From: Burkholderia sp. IMCC1007
GTDB taxonomy: Bacteria > Pseudomonadota > Gammaproteobacteria > Burkholderiales > Burkholderiaceae
DNA: 64,000 nucleotides
Direction of reading: 5' to 3'
NCBI RefSeq assembly: GCF_027257875.1
Contig: NZ_JAPVQY010000038.1
Span: 18,417-82,416, forward strand
Shown here: piece by piece, positions 16,448 to 23,742 of the stretch
Numbering within the stretch: the first letter of the stretch is position 1
How the letters are laid out: the number at the start of each line of letters is the position of its first letter
Position numbers and translations under genes: made by a program
The notes under the pieces: model-generated
What the model was told of the DNA's origin: nothing
Seen by the model: the letters and a program-made list of their open reading frames with translations, nothing else
Databases searched by the model: none

Positions 16448-17467
16448 TTACTTCCGGTCGACGATCACGCGGTCGAACGTGCCGCCATCGGCGAAGTGGG
16501 TCTTCTGCGCGTTCGCCCAGCTGCCGAAAACCTGCTCGACGCTGAACGTCTTCAGCGGCTTGAACTCCGCCGCATGCTTCTTCAGCACGTTCGCGTCGCG
16601 CGGGCGCAGATGGTGCTGCGCGATGAGCTCCTGCGCCTGCGGCGTGTACAGGTAGTCGAGATACGCCTGCGCGACCTTGCGCGTGCCCTTCTTGTCGGCG
16701 ACCTTGTCGACCACGGCCACCGGCGGCTCCGCGAGAATGCTCGCCGACGGATACACGGCGTCGAATTCCGCGCCCGACGCGCCCGTGTCCATCAGCGCGA
16801 CTTCGTTCTCGAACGTGACGAGCACGTCGCCGATGCCGCGCTGCGTGAAGGTCGTCGTCGCGCCGCGGCCGCCGGAGTCGAGCACCGGCACGTTGCGGAA
16901 GATCGCCTTCTCGAAGTCGAGCGCCTGCTGGTCGGTCGCACCCTTCTGCTTCTGGTAGCCCCACGCGGCAAGATACGCATAGCGGCCGTTACCCGATGTC
17001 TTCGGGTTCGCGATGATCACCTGCACGCCCGGCTTCGCGAGATCGCTCCAGTCCTTGATCGCCTTCGGGTTGCCCTTGCGCACGAGGAACACCATCGTCG
17101 TCGAGTACGGCGAGCTGTTGTCGGGAAAGCGCGCGCGCCAGTCCTTCGGCAGCAGCTGGCCGCGCTCGGCGAGCAGGTCGATGTCGTTCGGCTGGTTCAT
17201 CGTGACGACGTCGGCCTGCAGGCCCTGCAGCACCGACAGCGCCTGTGCGCTCGACGCGCCGTGCGACTGCTTGATCGTCACCGTTTCGCCGGTCTGCTGC
17301 TTGTAGGCGGCGGCAAAGCTCGTGTTGATGTCCTTGTACAGCTCGCGCGTCACGTCGTACGACACGTTCAGGATCGACGTGTCCGCGTGCGCGGCCGTCG
17401 CCGCCACGACCAGCGCCGCCGCCGTGCCCGTGTGCAGCCAGCGGCCGATCCCCTTGATGCTTGCCAT
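16448..17467 (-). CDS. sbp: Sulfate/thiosulfate ABC transporter periplasmic binding protein
   Basis: 339 residues with an N-terminal signal peptide (cleavage probably after ATAAHA, about residue 28). Sbp/CysP features: LNVSYDVTRELYKDIN, QSHGASSAQALSVLQGLQADVVTMNQPNDID, ANPKTSGNGRYAYLAAWGY and the sulfate-pocket region DSGGRGATTTFTQRGIGDVL. It binds sulfate in the periplasm for CysTWA-type importers, but no permease or ATPase gene adjoins it, so it must serve a transporter encoded elsewhere. Followed by a clear terminator. Confidence 0.93.
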   Translation of the reverse strand: MASIKGIGRWLHTGTAAALVVAATAAHADTSILNVSYDVTRELYKDINTSFAAAYKQQTGETVTIKQSHGASSAQALSVLQGLQADVVTMNQPNDIDLLAERGQLLPKDWRARFPDNSSPYSTTMVFLVRKGNPKAIKDWSDLAKPGVQVIIANPKTSGNGRYAYLAAWGYQKQKGATDQQALDFEKAIFRNVPVLDSGGRGATTTFTQRGIGDVLVTFENEVALMDTGASGAEFDAVYPSASILAEPPVAVVDKVADKKGTRKVAQAYLDYLYTPQAQELIAQHHLRPRDANVLKKHAAEFKPLKTFSVEQVFGSWANAQKTHFADGGTFDRVIVDRK

Positions 17468-17921
17468 CGCGATATGCCCCGTTTCCAGTGGTGGTGAATG
17501 TGCGTGACGGCACGCGTACGCGCTGTCATCGAAACGTAAGCAGGCATTCTAGCGGCCGGGCGCGGCGCGCTTTCCAATCTGTCGTGCAAAGCAAATCTCG
17601 AATCCTGCTAAGCGGCGCGCGCCGCTCGCGCATGCACCGGATCCGGTGTTAAGATCCCCGCTCAGCCCTTTTTCCCGGTCCATCCATGTCCGCTGCCCTG
17701 CGTTCGCTCCCGATCCTCGCCGCCGTCGCGGCAGGTGCGCGCGCGGCCGGGCTGAAACTCAAAAAACGACGCCTCGACTGACGGGGACGTCGCGTCCCGT
17801 CAGGCGAATGCCGGACGGGATGCCCGCAGGTCGTTTTCTTTCTCCTTGCTCGCACGCCTCGATCCGGCACTCCGCCGGCGGAACGGTTCCTTCCCACTCC
17901 GTTTCCACCATGAGGTTTTGC
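17468..17921. other. Intergenic region with palindromes and a micro-ORF
   Basis: Between the divergent sulfate-binding protein and DHDPS-family genes. It contains a 16-bp palindrome at 17611-17626 (AGCGGCGCGCGCCGCT), a 14-bp palindrome at 17635-17648 (CACCGGATCCGGTG), a possible extended -10 (TGTTAAGAT, 17646-17654), a 31-codon ORF and a hairpin at 17778-17803. Confidence 0.5.
17686..17781 (+). CDS. Possible 31-residue membrane peptide
   Basis: Encodes MSAALRSLPILAAVAAGARA, then a strongly basic tail ending KLKKRRLD. The hydrophobic centre and basic end look like a tiny inner-membrane peptide. No clear ribosome site precedes it. Its stop codon lies in an 11-bp hairpin with one bulge (17778-17803). 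Plausible only; it could equally be a chance frame in a leader of the downstream aldolase gene. Confidence 0.3.
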   Translation: MSAALRSLPILAAVAAGARAAGLKLKKRRLD

Positions 17922-18815
17922 ATGCACACACGTTTCGAAGGTATCTGGCTGCCGCTCATCACGCCGTTCCACCACGGCGAAGTCGATCACGGCGCACTCG
18001 CGCGACTCGCCCGTCACTATGCGGCCGCGGGCATCGCGGGCTTCGTCGCGGGCGCGACGACCGGTGAAGGCGTGCTGCTCGACGCCCGCGAACAGGACGC
18101 CGTGTTCGCGACGCTGCGCGACGCGGTGCCCGCGCTGCCGATCGTCGTCGGGCTCACCGCGAGCGCGACGCATGTCGCGGCCGCGCGTGCGCGCGAACTG
18201 GCCGCGCTGCGGCCCGACGGGCTGCTCGTCACGCCGCCCGTCTACGTGCGGCCGACGCAGGACGGCATTCGCCGCCACGTCGAGGCGATCGTCGATGCGG
18301 CCGATTTGCCGGTGCTCGTCTACAACATCCCGTACCGCACCGGCGTGAACGTCGAACTGGAAACGCTGCAGGCGCTCGCGTGCGATTCGCGCGTCGCGGG
18401 CATCAAGGAATGCGGCGGCACGCTCGAGCGGATGAGCCGGCTCGTGCACGACACGCCGCTCGCGATCCTGTCCGGCGACGACAACCAGAACTTCGCCGCG
18501 CTGTGCGCCGGCGCGCACGGTGCGATCGCGAGCAGCGCGCACGTGCTGCCGGAATGGCACGTGCGTATCCATGCGCTGCTGCGCGACGATCGGCTGGCCG
18601 ATGCGCGACGGCTGTCGGTCGCACTGCAGCCGCTGGTTGCCGCGCTGTTCGCGGAGCCGAACCCGGCGCCGGTGAAGGCGGTGCTGGCTGCGCAGGGATG
18701 GTGCGAGGATGGACTGCGGCTGCCGTTCGTGCCGGCGAGCGATGCGTTGCGGGACAGGCTCGCCCGACTCTGCGCCGCACTCGACGCATCGGCACCGGCT
18801 AGCGCGACGGCCTAG
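17922..18815 (+). CDS. DHDPS/N-acetylneuraminate lyase family aldolase (DapA-like)
   Basis: 297 residues, class I aldolase TIM barrel. Family landmarks: GATTGEGVLL (the GxTGE pyruvate pocket), VTPPVYVRPTQDG, the catalytic tyrosine in VYNIPYRTGVN and the Schiff-base lysine in VAGIKECGG, then ILSGDD. These fit 4-hydroxy-tetrahydrodipicolinate synthase, but relatives act on other pyruvate-derived substrates and no lysine gene is nearby. Start: the second ATG, because GAGG sits 6 nt before it; an ATG four codons upstream is possible. A toxin-antitoxin pair is convergent downstream. Confidence 0.85.
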   Translation: MHTRFEGIWLPLITPFHHGEVDHGALARLARHYAAAGIAGFVAGATTGEGVLLDAREQDAVFATLRDAVPALPIVVGLTASATHVAAARARELAALRPDGLLVTPPVYVRPTQDGIRRHVEAIVDAADLPVLVYNIPYRTGVNVELETLQALACDSRVAGIKECGGTLERMSRLVHDTPLAILSGDDNQNFAALCAGAHGAIASSAHVLPEWHVRIHALLRDDRLADARRLSVALQPLVAALFAEPNPAPVKAVLAAQGWCEDGLRLPFVPASDALRDRLARLCAALDASAPASATA

Positions 18816-18836
18816 CGCTTCGCTCCCGAAACTGTT

Positions 18837-19217
18837 TCAGACTGTCACGATTCGGGACTCGCGATACTGCGCAAGGTGGCTGTCGGCCGTAACGAGCAGC
18901 AACGGTTCGCACCACGCCTGCGCGACGAGCAGCCGGTCGAACGGGTCGCCATGATGATGCGGCAGATGACGCACGGCAGCGCCGTGCGTGGCCCGAACCG
19001 GCAGCTCGCGGTACTTGCTGGTCTTCAGTTGGGCGACCAGCCGGTCCACATCGACGTCCAGCTTTCCCTTCCCGGCCTTGATCGCGACTTCCCAGATGCT
19101 CGCGCTGCTGATGAACACGGTATCGGCAGCGGTGATCAGTCTGCGCGCGCGAACGCTCAGTTTCGGATCATCGCCCCACATCCAGAGAAAGATGTGTGTA
19201 TCGACCAGCAACCGCAT
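18837..19217 (-). CDS. PIN-domain toxin (VapC family)
   Basis: 126 residues. The acidic PIN residues are visible in LLVDTHIFLW (D6), SASIWEVAIK (E43), HHGDPFDRLLVAQA (D near 92) and LLVTADSHLAQY (D near 110), so it should be a Mg2+-dependent ribonuclease. Its ATG overlaps the antitoxin stop by one base (TAATG), the usual coupled arrangement. No transposon marks nearby. Confidence 0.9.
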   Translation of the reverse strand: MRLLVDTHIFLWMWGDDPKLSVRARRLITAADTVFISSASIWEVAIKAGKGKLDVDVDRLVAQLKTSKYRELPVRATHGAAVRHLPHHHGDPFDRLLVAQAWCEPLLLVTADSHLAQYRESRIVTV

Positions 19218-19444
19218 TATTTCCCTTCGAACTCAGCCAGCTCTTCGGCGGACAGCGGCGCATCGAAATCGTCGGCAATCCATATCTCTCCCTTGAGGGC
19301 ACCAAACTGATGAATCGGCTCGAGCGGTACGAGCCTGACCGACTGCTTGCCGGCCTGCGTGATCACGACGCGTTCGCCGGCAATCGCGGCATCGAGAAGG
19401 CGCTGGAGATCGAGCGTGGCTTCGGGAACGGTGGCAACTTGCAT
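19217..19444 (-). CDS. Phd/YefM-type antitoxin
   Basis: 75 residues. MQVATVPEATLDLQRLLDAA then GERVVITQAGKQSVRLVPL is the DNA-binding fold of Phd/prevent-host-death antitoxins; the acidic C-terminus (DDFDAPLSAEELAEFEGK) should wrap and inhibit the PIN toxin encoded downstream with a 1-nt overlap. Start: the ATG placed 6 nt after GGAG; an ATG four codons upstream is the alternative. Confidence 0.88.
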   Translation of the reverse strand: MQVATVPEATLDLQRLLDAAIAGERVVITQAGKQSVRLVPLEPIHQFGALKGEIWIADDFDAPLSAEELAEFEGK

Positions 19445-19550
19445 GATGGGCTCCATTGAGTGACCCACTATTTTTACGACATTCGCCCGATTGCTCCAAT
19501 AGACCGAACGTCCAGCCGATCGCGGATTCGCCGCGCTTGCGGCCCCGGAA

Positions 19551-20588
19551 TCAAGCCGCAACGGTCCCCACCGTCGCGTCCTGCACCGCCTGCGTGACGA
19601 TCCGCGCGAGCCGCTCGACGCTCGGCGTGATCGACGACGTGCGCCGCAGCAGCATCAGCGGCAGGCTGGGCAGCGCCGGCAGCCCGAACGACGCCGCATC
19701 GATCACCCGCACCGACGCCGGCAGCCCGTAGTGCGAGCGCACCGTCAGCCCGAGGCCGGCCGACGCCGCGGCCCACAGTCCGGCCAGGCTCGGCGTCGTG
19801 AACGCGACGCGCCACGGCATGCCCGCGCGATCGAGCGCGTCGGTCGCCGCGCCGAAGAACCGGCACGGGCGGTCGAACACGACGAGCGGCAGCGGCTCGC
19901 CCGACACACGCACGGCACGCATGCCCGCGTCGCGGTCGTCCGCCGCATCCGCGTGGCCGCCGCGGTCCGGCATGTCGAAGCTGCCCGCGCTCACCGCCGC
20001 GATCCATTGCATCGGCACCTGCGCGATCACGTCGCTGTCGACACCGGCCCGCGAGATCAGCGCCGCGGACGCCGGGTCGCCCCACACGAGCGCGAGGTCG
20101 AGCTGGTTCGCGTCGAGCCGGTCGAGCAGGTCGGCATTGCGTGCGACGCGCGCCTCGATCCTCACCTTCGGATGCGCACGCGCGAAACGCCCGAGCACGT
20201 CGGGCAGGATCGCCTCGCCGAAATCCTCCTGCAGGCCGACCCGCACCCAGCCGTCCAGATTCACGCCGCGCACGGCCGCGGCCGCCTCGTCGTTCAACTC
20301 GATCATCCGCCGCGCATAGCGCAGCATCGCGTCGCCGGCGTCGGTCAGCGCGAGCCCGCGCCCCGCCTTCACGAACAGCGGCGTGCCGGCCTGCTCCTCG
20401 AGCTTGCGAATCTGCGCGCTGACCGCCGACGACGAACGCGCAACCCGATCGGCCGCCCTCGCGAAGCTCCCGAGATCCACGCCCGCAACCAGGCTGCGCA
20501 ACGCCGCCACGTCGAAGTTCGGCCGGCGCAGCGCGGCGTCAGGCGCTGCGGCGCCGTGGGCATGGTGTTGTCCGGACATCTCGATCAT
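19551..20588 (-). CDS. LysR-family transcriptional regulator
   Basis: 345 residues. The winged helix-turn-helix lies near residues 28-88 (LVAGVDLGSFARAADRVARS, SAVSAQIRKLEEQAGTPLF, LTDAGDAMLRYARRM), followed by a LysR substrate domain (VRVGLQEDFGEAILPDVLGRFA). It is divergent from an MFS transporter gene with ~97 bp between start codons, the normal setting for a LysR that controls its neighbour. An internal ATG (MSGQ) three codons in is an alternative start. Effector unknown. Confidence 0.92.
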   Translation of the reverse strand: MIEMSGQHHAHGAAAPDAALRRPNFDVAALRSLVAGVDLGSFARAADRVARSSSAVSAQIRKLEEQAGTPLFVKAGRGLALTDAGDAMLRYARRMIELNDEAAAAVRGVNLDGWVRVGLQEDFGEAILPDVLGRFARAHPKVRIEARVARNADLLDRLDANQLDLALVWGDPASAALISRAGVDSDVIAQVPMQWIAAVSAGSFDMPDRGGHADAADDRDAGMRAVRVSGEPLPLVVFDRPCRFFGAATDALDRAGMPWRVAFTTPSLAGLWAAASAGLGLTVRSHYGLPASVRVIDAASFGLPALPSLPLMLLRRTSSITPSVERLARIVTQAVQDATVGTVAA

Positions 20589-20685
20589 CCCGTTTTATCG
20601 AACGATTCATCAAAAACTTTCCGATTTTCAGGATGAATGTAGGTCGCCACACTGGCGATGTCAATTTCCACCGGACTCCGTCGCC

Positions 20686-21975
20686 ATGGACACCTCCTGC
20701 CTCGACTCCCCGTCCCCGACCGCCCGCAATGCGCGCGGCCCGGCCCATCGCTGGCGCGTGCTCGCGGCCGGCGTCGCCGCGAACATGAGCTTTTCCGCCG
20801 CCGCGGCCGGCATCCCGACCACGGCCGTCTGGATGCGCTCGGCCTATCACCTCGACAACGGTGCGCTCGGCCTCGTGCTGGGCGCGCTCGGCTTCGGCGT
20901 CGCGCTGTCCGAGCTGCCGTGGGGGATGGCCGCCGACCGCTTCGGCGACCGCCGCGTGCTGCTTACCGGCCTCGTCGCAACCGCCGCGATGCTGGCGCTG
21001 ATGGTCGCCACGATCGTCCCGACCGCGGATGCCGTGCCGCCGCTCGTGCGCATCGTCGCCGCGATGTGCTGCGTCGGCCTGCTCGGCGGCAGCGTGAACG
21101 GGTCGAGCGGACGCGCGGTGATGCGCTGGTTCGGCGAACGCGAACGCGGGCTCGCGATGAGCATCCGCCAGACGGCCGTGCCGCTCGGCGGCGGCGTCGG
21201 CGCGGCGCTGCTGCCGTCGCTCGCGTCGCATGCGGGCTTCGCCGCGGTGTATGGCGCGCTGATGCTGCTGTGCGCCGGATCGGCCGCGCTGACGTGGCGC
21301 TGGCTGCACGAGCCGCCTGCCGCGTCGGCCGCAGCGCAGCCCGTGCGCGTCGCCGCGAACCGCGCTGTCGCACCGCAACCGCCGGCGCGGCACGCACGCA
21401 ATCCCGCACGCAATCCGCTGGCAAGCGGCGCCGTCTGGCGCATCGTGCTCGGCATCGGTGCGCTGTGCGCGCCGCAGTTCGCGGTGCTCACGTTCGCGAC
21501 CGTGTTCCTGCACGATTTCGGCCGGCTCGGCCTCGCGGGCATCAGCATGGCGATGGTCACGCTGAAACTCGGCGCGATGGCGATGCGCGTATGGAGCGGT
21601 CGCCATACCGACCGGCACGGCAACCGGCGCGCGTACCTGCGCGGCTCCGTATGCGTGGCGGCCGGCTCGTTCGCACTGCTCGCGGCCGCCACGGCCGGCA
21701 GCCCGCACGTGCCGCTTGCCGCGATCGTCGCGATCCTGGTGTTCGCCGGCATCTGCGTGTCGGCATGGCACGGCGTCGCGTACACCGAACTCGCGACGCT
21801 CGCGGGCGCCGACCACGCGGGCACCGCGCTCGGGATGGCCAACACGATCGTGTATCTCGGGCTGTTCGCGACGCCGCTCGCAATTCCGCCACTGCTTGCC
21901 GTGAGTTCGTGGAGCGTGGTCTGGCTCGCGACTGCGTTGATCGCGGGCGCGACCTATCCGCTCTTTGCGCGATAG
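20686..21975 (+). CDS. MFS transporter
   Basis: 429 residues with about 12 hydrophobic segments. Major facilitator signatures include GVALSELPWGMAADRFGDRR between helices 2 and 3 (motif A, G-x3-D-R-x-G-x-R type) and GSSGRAVMRWFGERERGLAMSIRQTAVPLGG, a stretch common in CynX/NarK-like or sugar-acid porters. Long hydrophilic loop near residues 205-240. Start at MDTSCLDS; the spacer to the divergent LysR gene is AT-richer. Direction and substrate cannot be read from the sequence. Confidence 0.88.
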   Translation: MDTSCLDSPSPTARNARGPAHRWRVLAAGVAANMSFSAAAAGIPTTAVWMRSAYHLDNGALGLVLGALGFGVALSELPWGMAADRFGDRRVLLTGLVATAAMLALMVATIVPTADAVPPLVRIVAAMCCVGLLGGSVNGSSGRAVMRWFGERERGLAMSIRQTAVPLGGGVGAALLPSLASHAGFAAVYGALMLLCAGSAALTWRWLHEPPAASAAAQPVRVAANRAVAPQPPARHARNPARNPLASGAVWRIVLGIGALCAPQFAVLTFATVFLHDFGRLGLAGISMAMVTLKLGAMAMRVWSGRHTDRHGNRRAYLRGSVCVAAGSFALLAAATAGSPHVPLAAIVAILVFAGICVSAWHGVAYTELATLAGADHAGTALGMANTIVYLGLFATPLAIPPLLAVSSWSVVWLATALIAGATYPLFAR

Positions 21976-22063
21976 CGAATGTCCGATAGCGACCGCACGG
22001 GCTGCGCGAACGTCGCGGCAGCCGCCGGCCGCGGCGTTCATGCATCGTCAGCCGGTCGCCCCG

Positions 22064-22702
22064 TCACACCGCCTCCCGCGCGAGCGCGCGCCGCGCGGCC
22101 GGCCGTTCGGCCTCGCGCCGCGCATGCGCGCTCCATGCGGGATGCTTCGTCATGTCGAACCCGATCGCGACGCCCCAGCGATACAGCACGAGCAGGAACG
22201 GATCGACGATCGAATGGCCGCCCGGCTCGGCCCATGTGCGGCCGTCAGCGAGCGCAGCTTCGATCGTCGCGTTCGCCGCATCGATCAGCCCGCGCCCATG
22301 CTCGCTGATCGCGCCGTGCAGCGCCGGATCGCCGATGAAGCGCCCCGGCCGCCACAACGTGCCGTAGCCGACGCCGTGTACCCAGCCGACCAGCCACGCG
22401 AGCCATTCATGGCAGCGCGCCTCGCGCAGCGCATCGCCGAGCGGCAGCAGCTGCGCGTCCGGATACCGCCGCGCGAGATACGTGAGGATCGCGGGCGTTT
22501 CGGTCAGCACGCGCGGCTCGCCCGGAATCGCGAGCACCGGCACGCGCCCCTTCGGGTTGATCGCGAGATAGCGTGCGTCGAGGTTCTGCTGCTCGCGCAC
22601 GGAGACGATCTCGACGTCGAACGGCGCGCCGGTTTCCTCGAGTGCGATGTGGGCGGCGAGCGAACATGCGCCCGGCGAAAGATAGAGTCGATATGCGTTC
22701 AT
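22064..22702 (-). CDS. Glutathione S-transferase family protein
   Basis: 212 residues. N-domain: YRLYLSPGACSLAAHIALEE with the SPGACS motif of bacterial beta-class GSTs (catalytic cysteine), VSVREQQNLDARYLAINPKGRVPVL and LTETPAILTYLARRYP. C-domain: SIVDPFLLVLYRWG (capping-box region). Expected to be cytoplasmic; the electrophile is unknown. Divergent from a GcvA-like LysR gene whose start is 112 bp away, which is its likely regulator. Confidence 0.9.
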   Translation of the reverse strand: MNAYRLYLSPGACSLAAHIALEETGAPFDVEIVSVREQQNLDARYLAINPKGRVPVLAIPGEPRVLTETPAILTYLARRYPDAQLLPLGDALREARCHEWLAWLVGWVHGVGYGTLWRPGRFIGDPALHGAISEHGRGLIDAANATIEAALADGRTWAEPGGHSIVDPFLLVLYRWGVAIGFDMTKHPAWSAHARREAERPAARRALAREAV

Positions 22703-22814
22703 GATGGCGTTGCCCCACGGGCCTGTTGGAAGACGGAACCGAGTGTAGGAACGCAGCGGCCCTCGCCACAAACGATGAATTGTCGTGCTCGGGCATGAGT
22801 GATACTAATGCCAG

Positions 22815-23735
22815 ATGCGACGCATCCATCTCCCCCCGCTGCAGACGCTGCGAGCGTTCGAAGCCGCCGTGCGGCTGCAGAGCTTCACGCGTGCCGCCGA
22901 CGAACTCGCGCTCACGCAAGGCGCGGTCAGCCAGCACATCCGCACGCTCGAAGCGCAGCTCGGCTATCCGTTGTTCACGCGCGAGCGCAACGGCGCCGCG
23001 CCCACGCATGCCGCGCACGCACTCGTGCTGCAGGTGCGTCAGGGCCTGAGCGTGCTCGAACGCGCATTCGAGCCGACGCTTGCCGCGCGCAATCGTCCGC
23101 GCACCTGCGACGTCACGCTGAACGTGAGCGTGCTGCCGAGCGTCGCCGAGCGCTGGCTCGTGCCGCGCCTGCCGCGTTTCGCGGCCGCGCATCCGCACAT
23201 CGCGATCGTGCTGCATCCGGACGCGGCGCTCGCGCCGCTGCGCAAGCGCGACCGCATCGACGTCGCGCTGCGCTACGGGCCCGGCACGTGGCCCGGCGTC
23301 GTCGCCGAGAAGCTGATGAACGAGACGGTCTTCCCGGTCGCGAGCCCCGCGTACCGCAATCGCGACGGGATCGCGCCGCGCACGCCCGCCGATCTCGTGC
23401 GCGCGACGCTGCTGCGCCATCCCGCGCAGCCGTGGGAGCCGTGGTTCCAGGCCGCGCGGCTCGACCTCACCGAGTCCTCGCGCGCACCGCGCTTCACCGA
23501 TGCGAACGCGCTGATCGACGCGACGCTGAAAGGTCGCGGCGTCGCGCTCGCGCGCCGTTCGCTGATCGAGCCCGAACTCGCGGCCGGCACGCTCGTGCGC
23601 ATCTCGACGGTGCGCGTGACCGACGTGTACGCGCATTACGTGGTGTGGCGCCCCGGTCATCCGCACGAAGCGGCGATCCGCACGTGGCTCGACTGGCTGC
23701 GCAGCGAAGTGCGGCGCAGGACCCCGCGCCGCTGA
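22815..23735 (+). CDS. LysR-family regulator, GcvA-like
   Basis: 306 residues. HTH: LPPLQTLRAFEAAVRLQSFT, RAADELALTQGAVSQHIRTLEAQLGYPLF; the LPPLxxLRAFEAAxR opening and TLNVSVLPSVAERWLVPRLPRF in the effector domain are typical of the GcvA/AmpR branch. Divergent from the beta-class GST gene. Its stop lies 7 bp from the stop of the convergent aldehyde oxidoreductase operon. Confidence 0.92.
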   Translation: MRRIHLPPLQTLRAFEAAVRLQSFTRAADELALTQGAVSQHIRTLEAQLGYPLFTRERNGAAPTHAAHALVLQVRQGLSVLERAFEPTLAARNRPRTCDVTLNVSVLPSVAERWLVPRLPRFAAAHPHIAIVLHPDAALAPLRKRDRIDVALRYGPGTWPGVVAEKLMNETVFPVASPAYRNRDGIAPRTPADLVRATLLRHPAQPWEPWFQAARLDLTESSRAPRFTDANALIDATLKGRGVALARRSLIEPELAAGTLVRISTVRVTDVYAHYVVWRPGHPHEAAIRTWLDWLRSEVRRRTPRR

Positions 23736-23742
23736 CGCGCGC

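Noticed and set aside
17646..17921. N-terminal extension of the DapA-like protein
   Set aside because: The family starts close to the first beta strand, and GAGG before the ATG at 17922 supports the short form.
20539..22041. 500-codon open frame opposite the MFS gene
   Set aside because: Arg/His-rich antisense frame; the sense frame has clear membrane helices.
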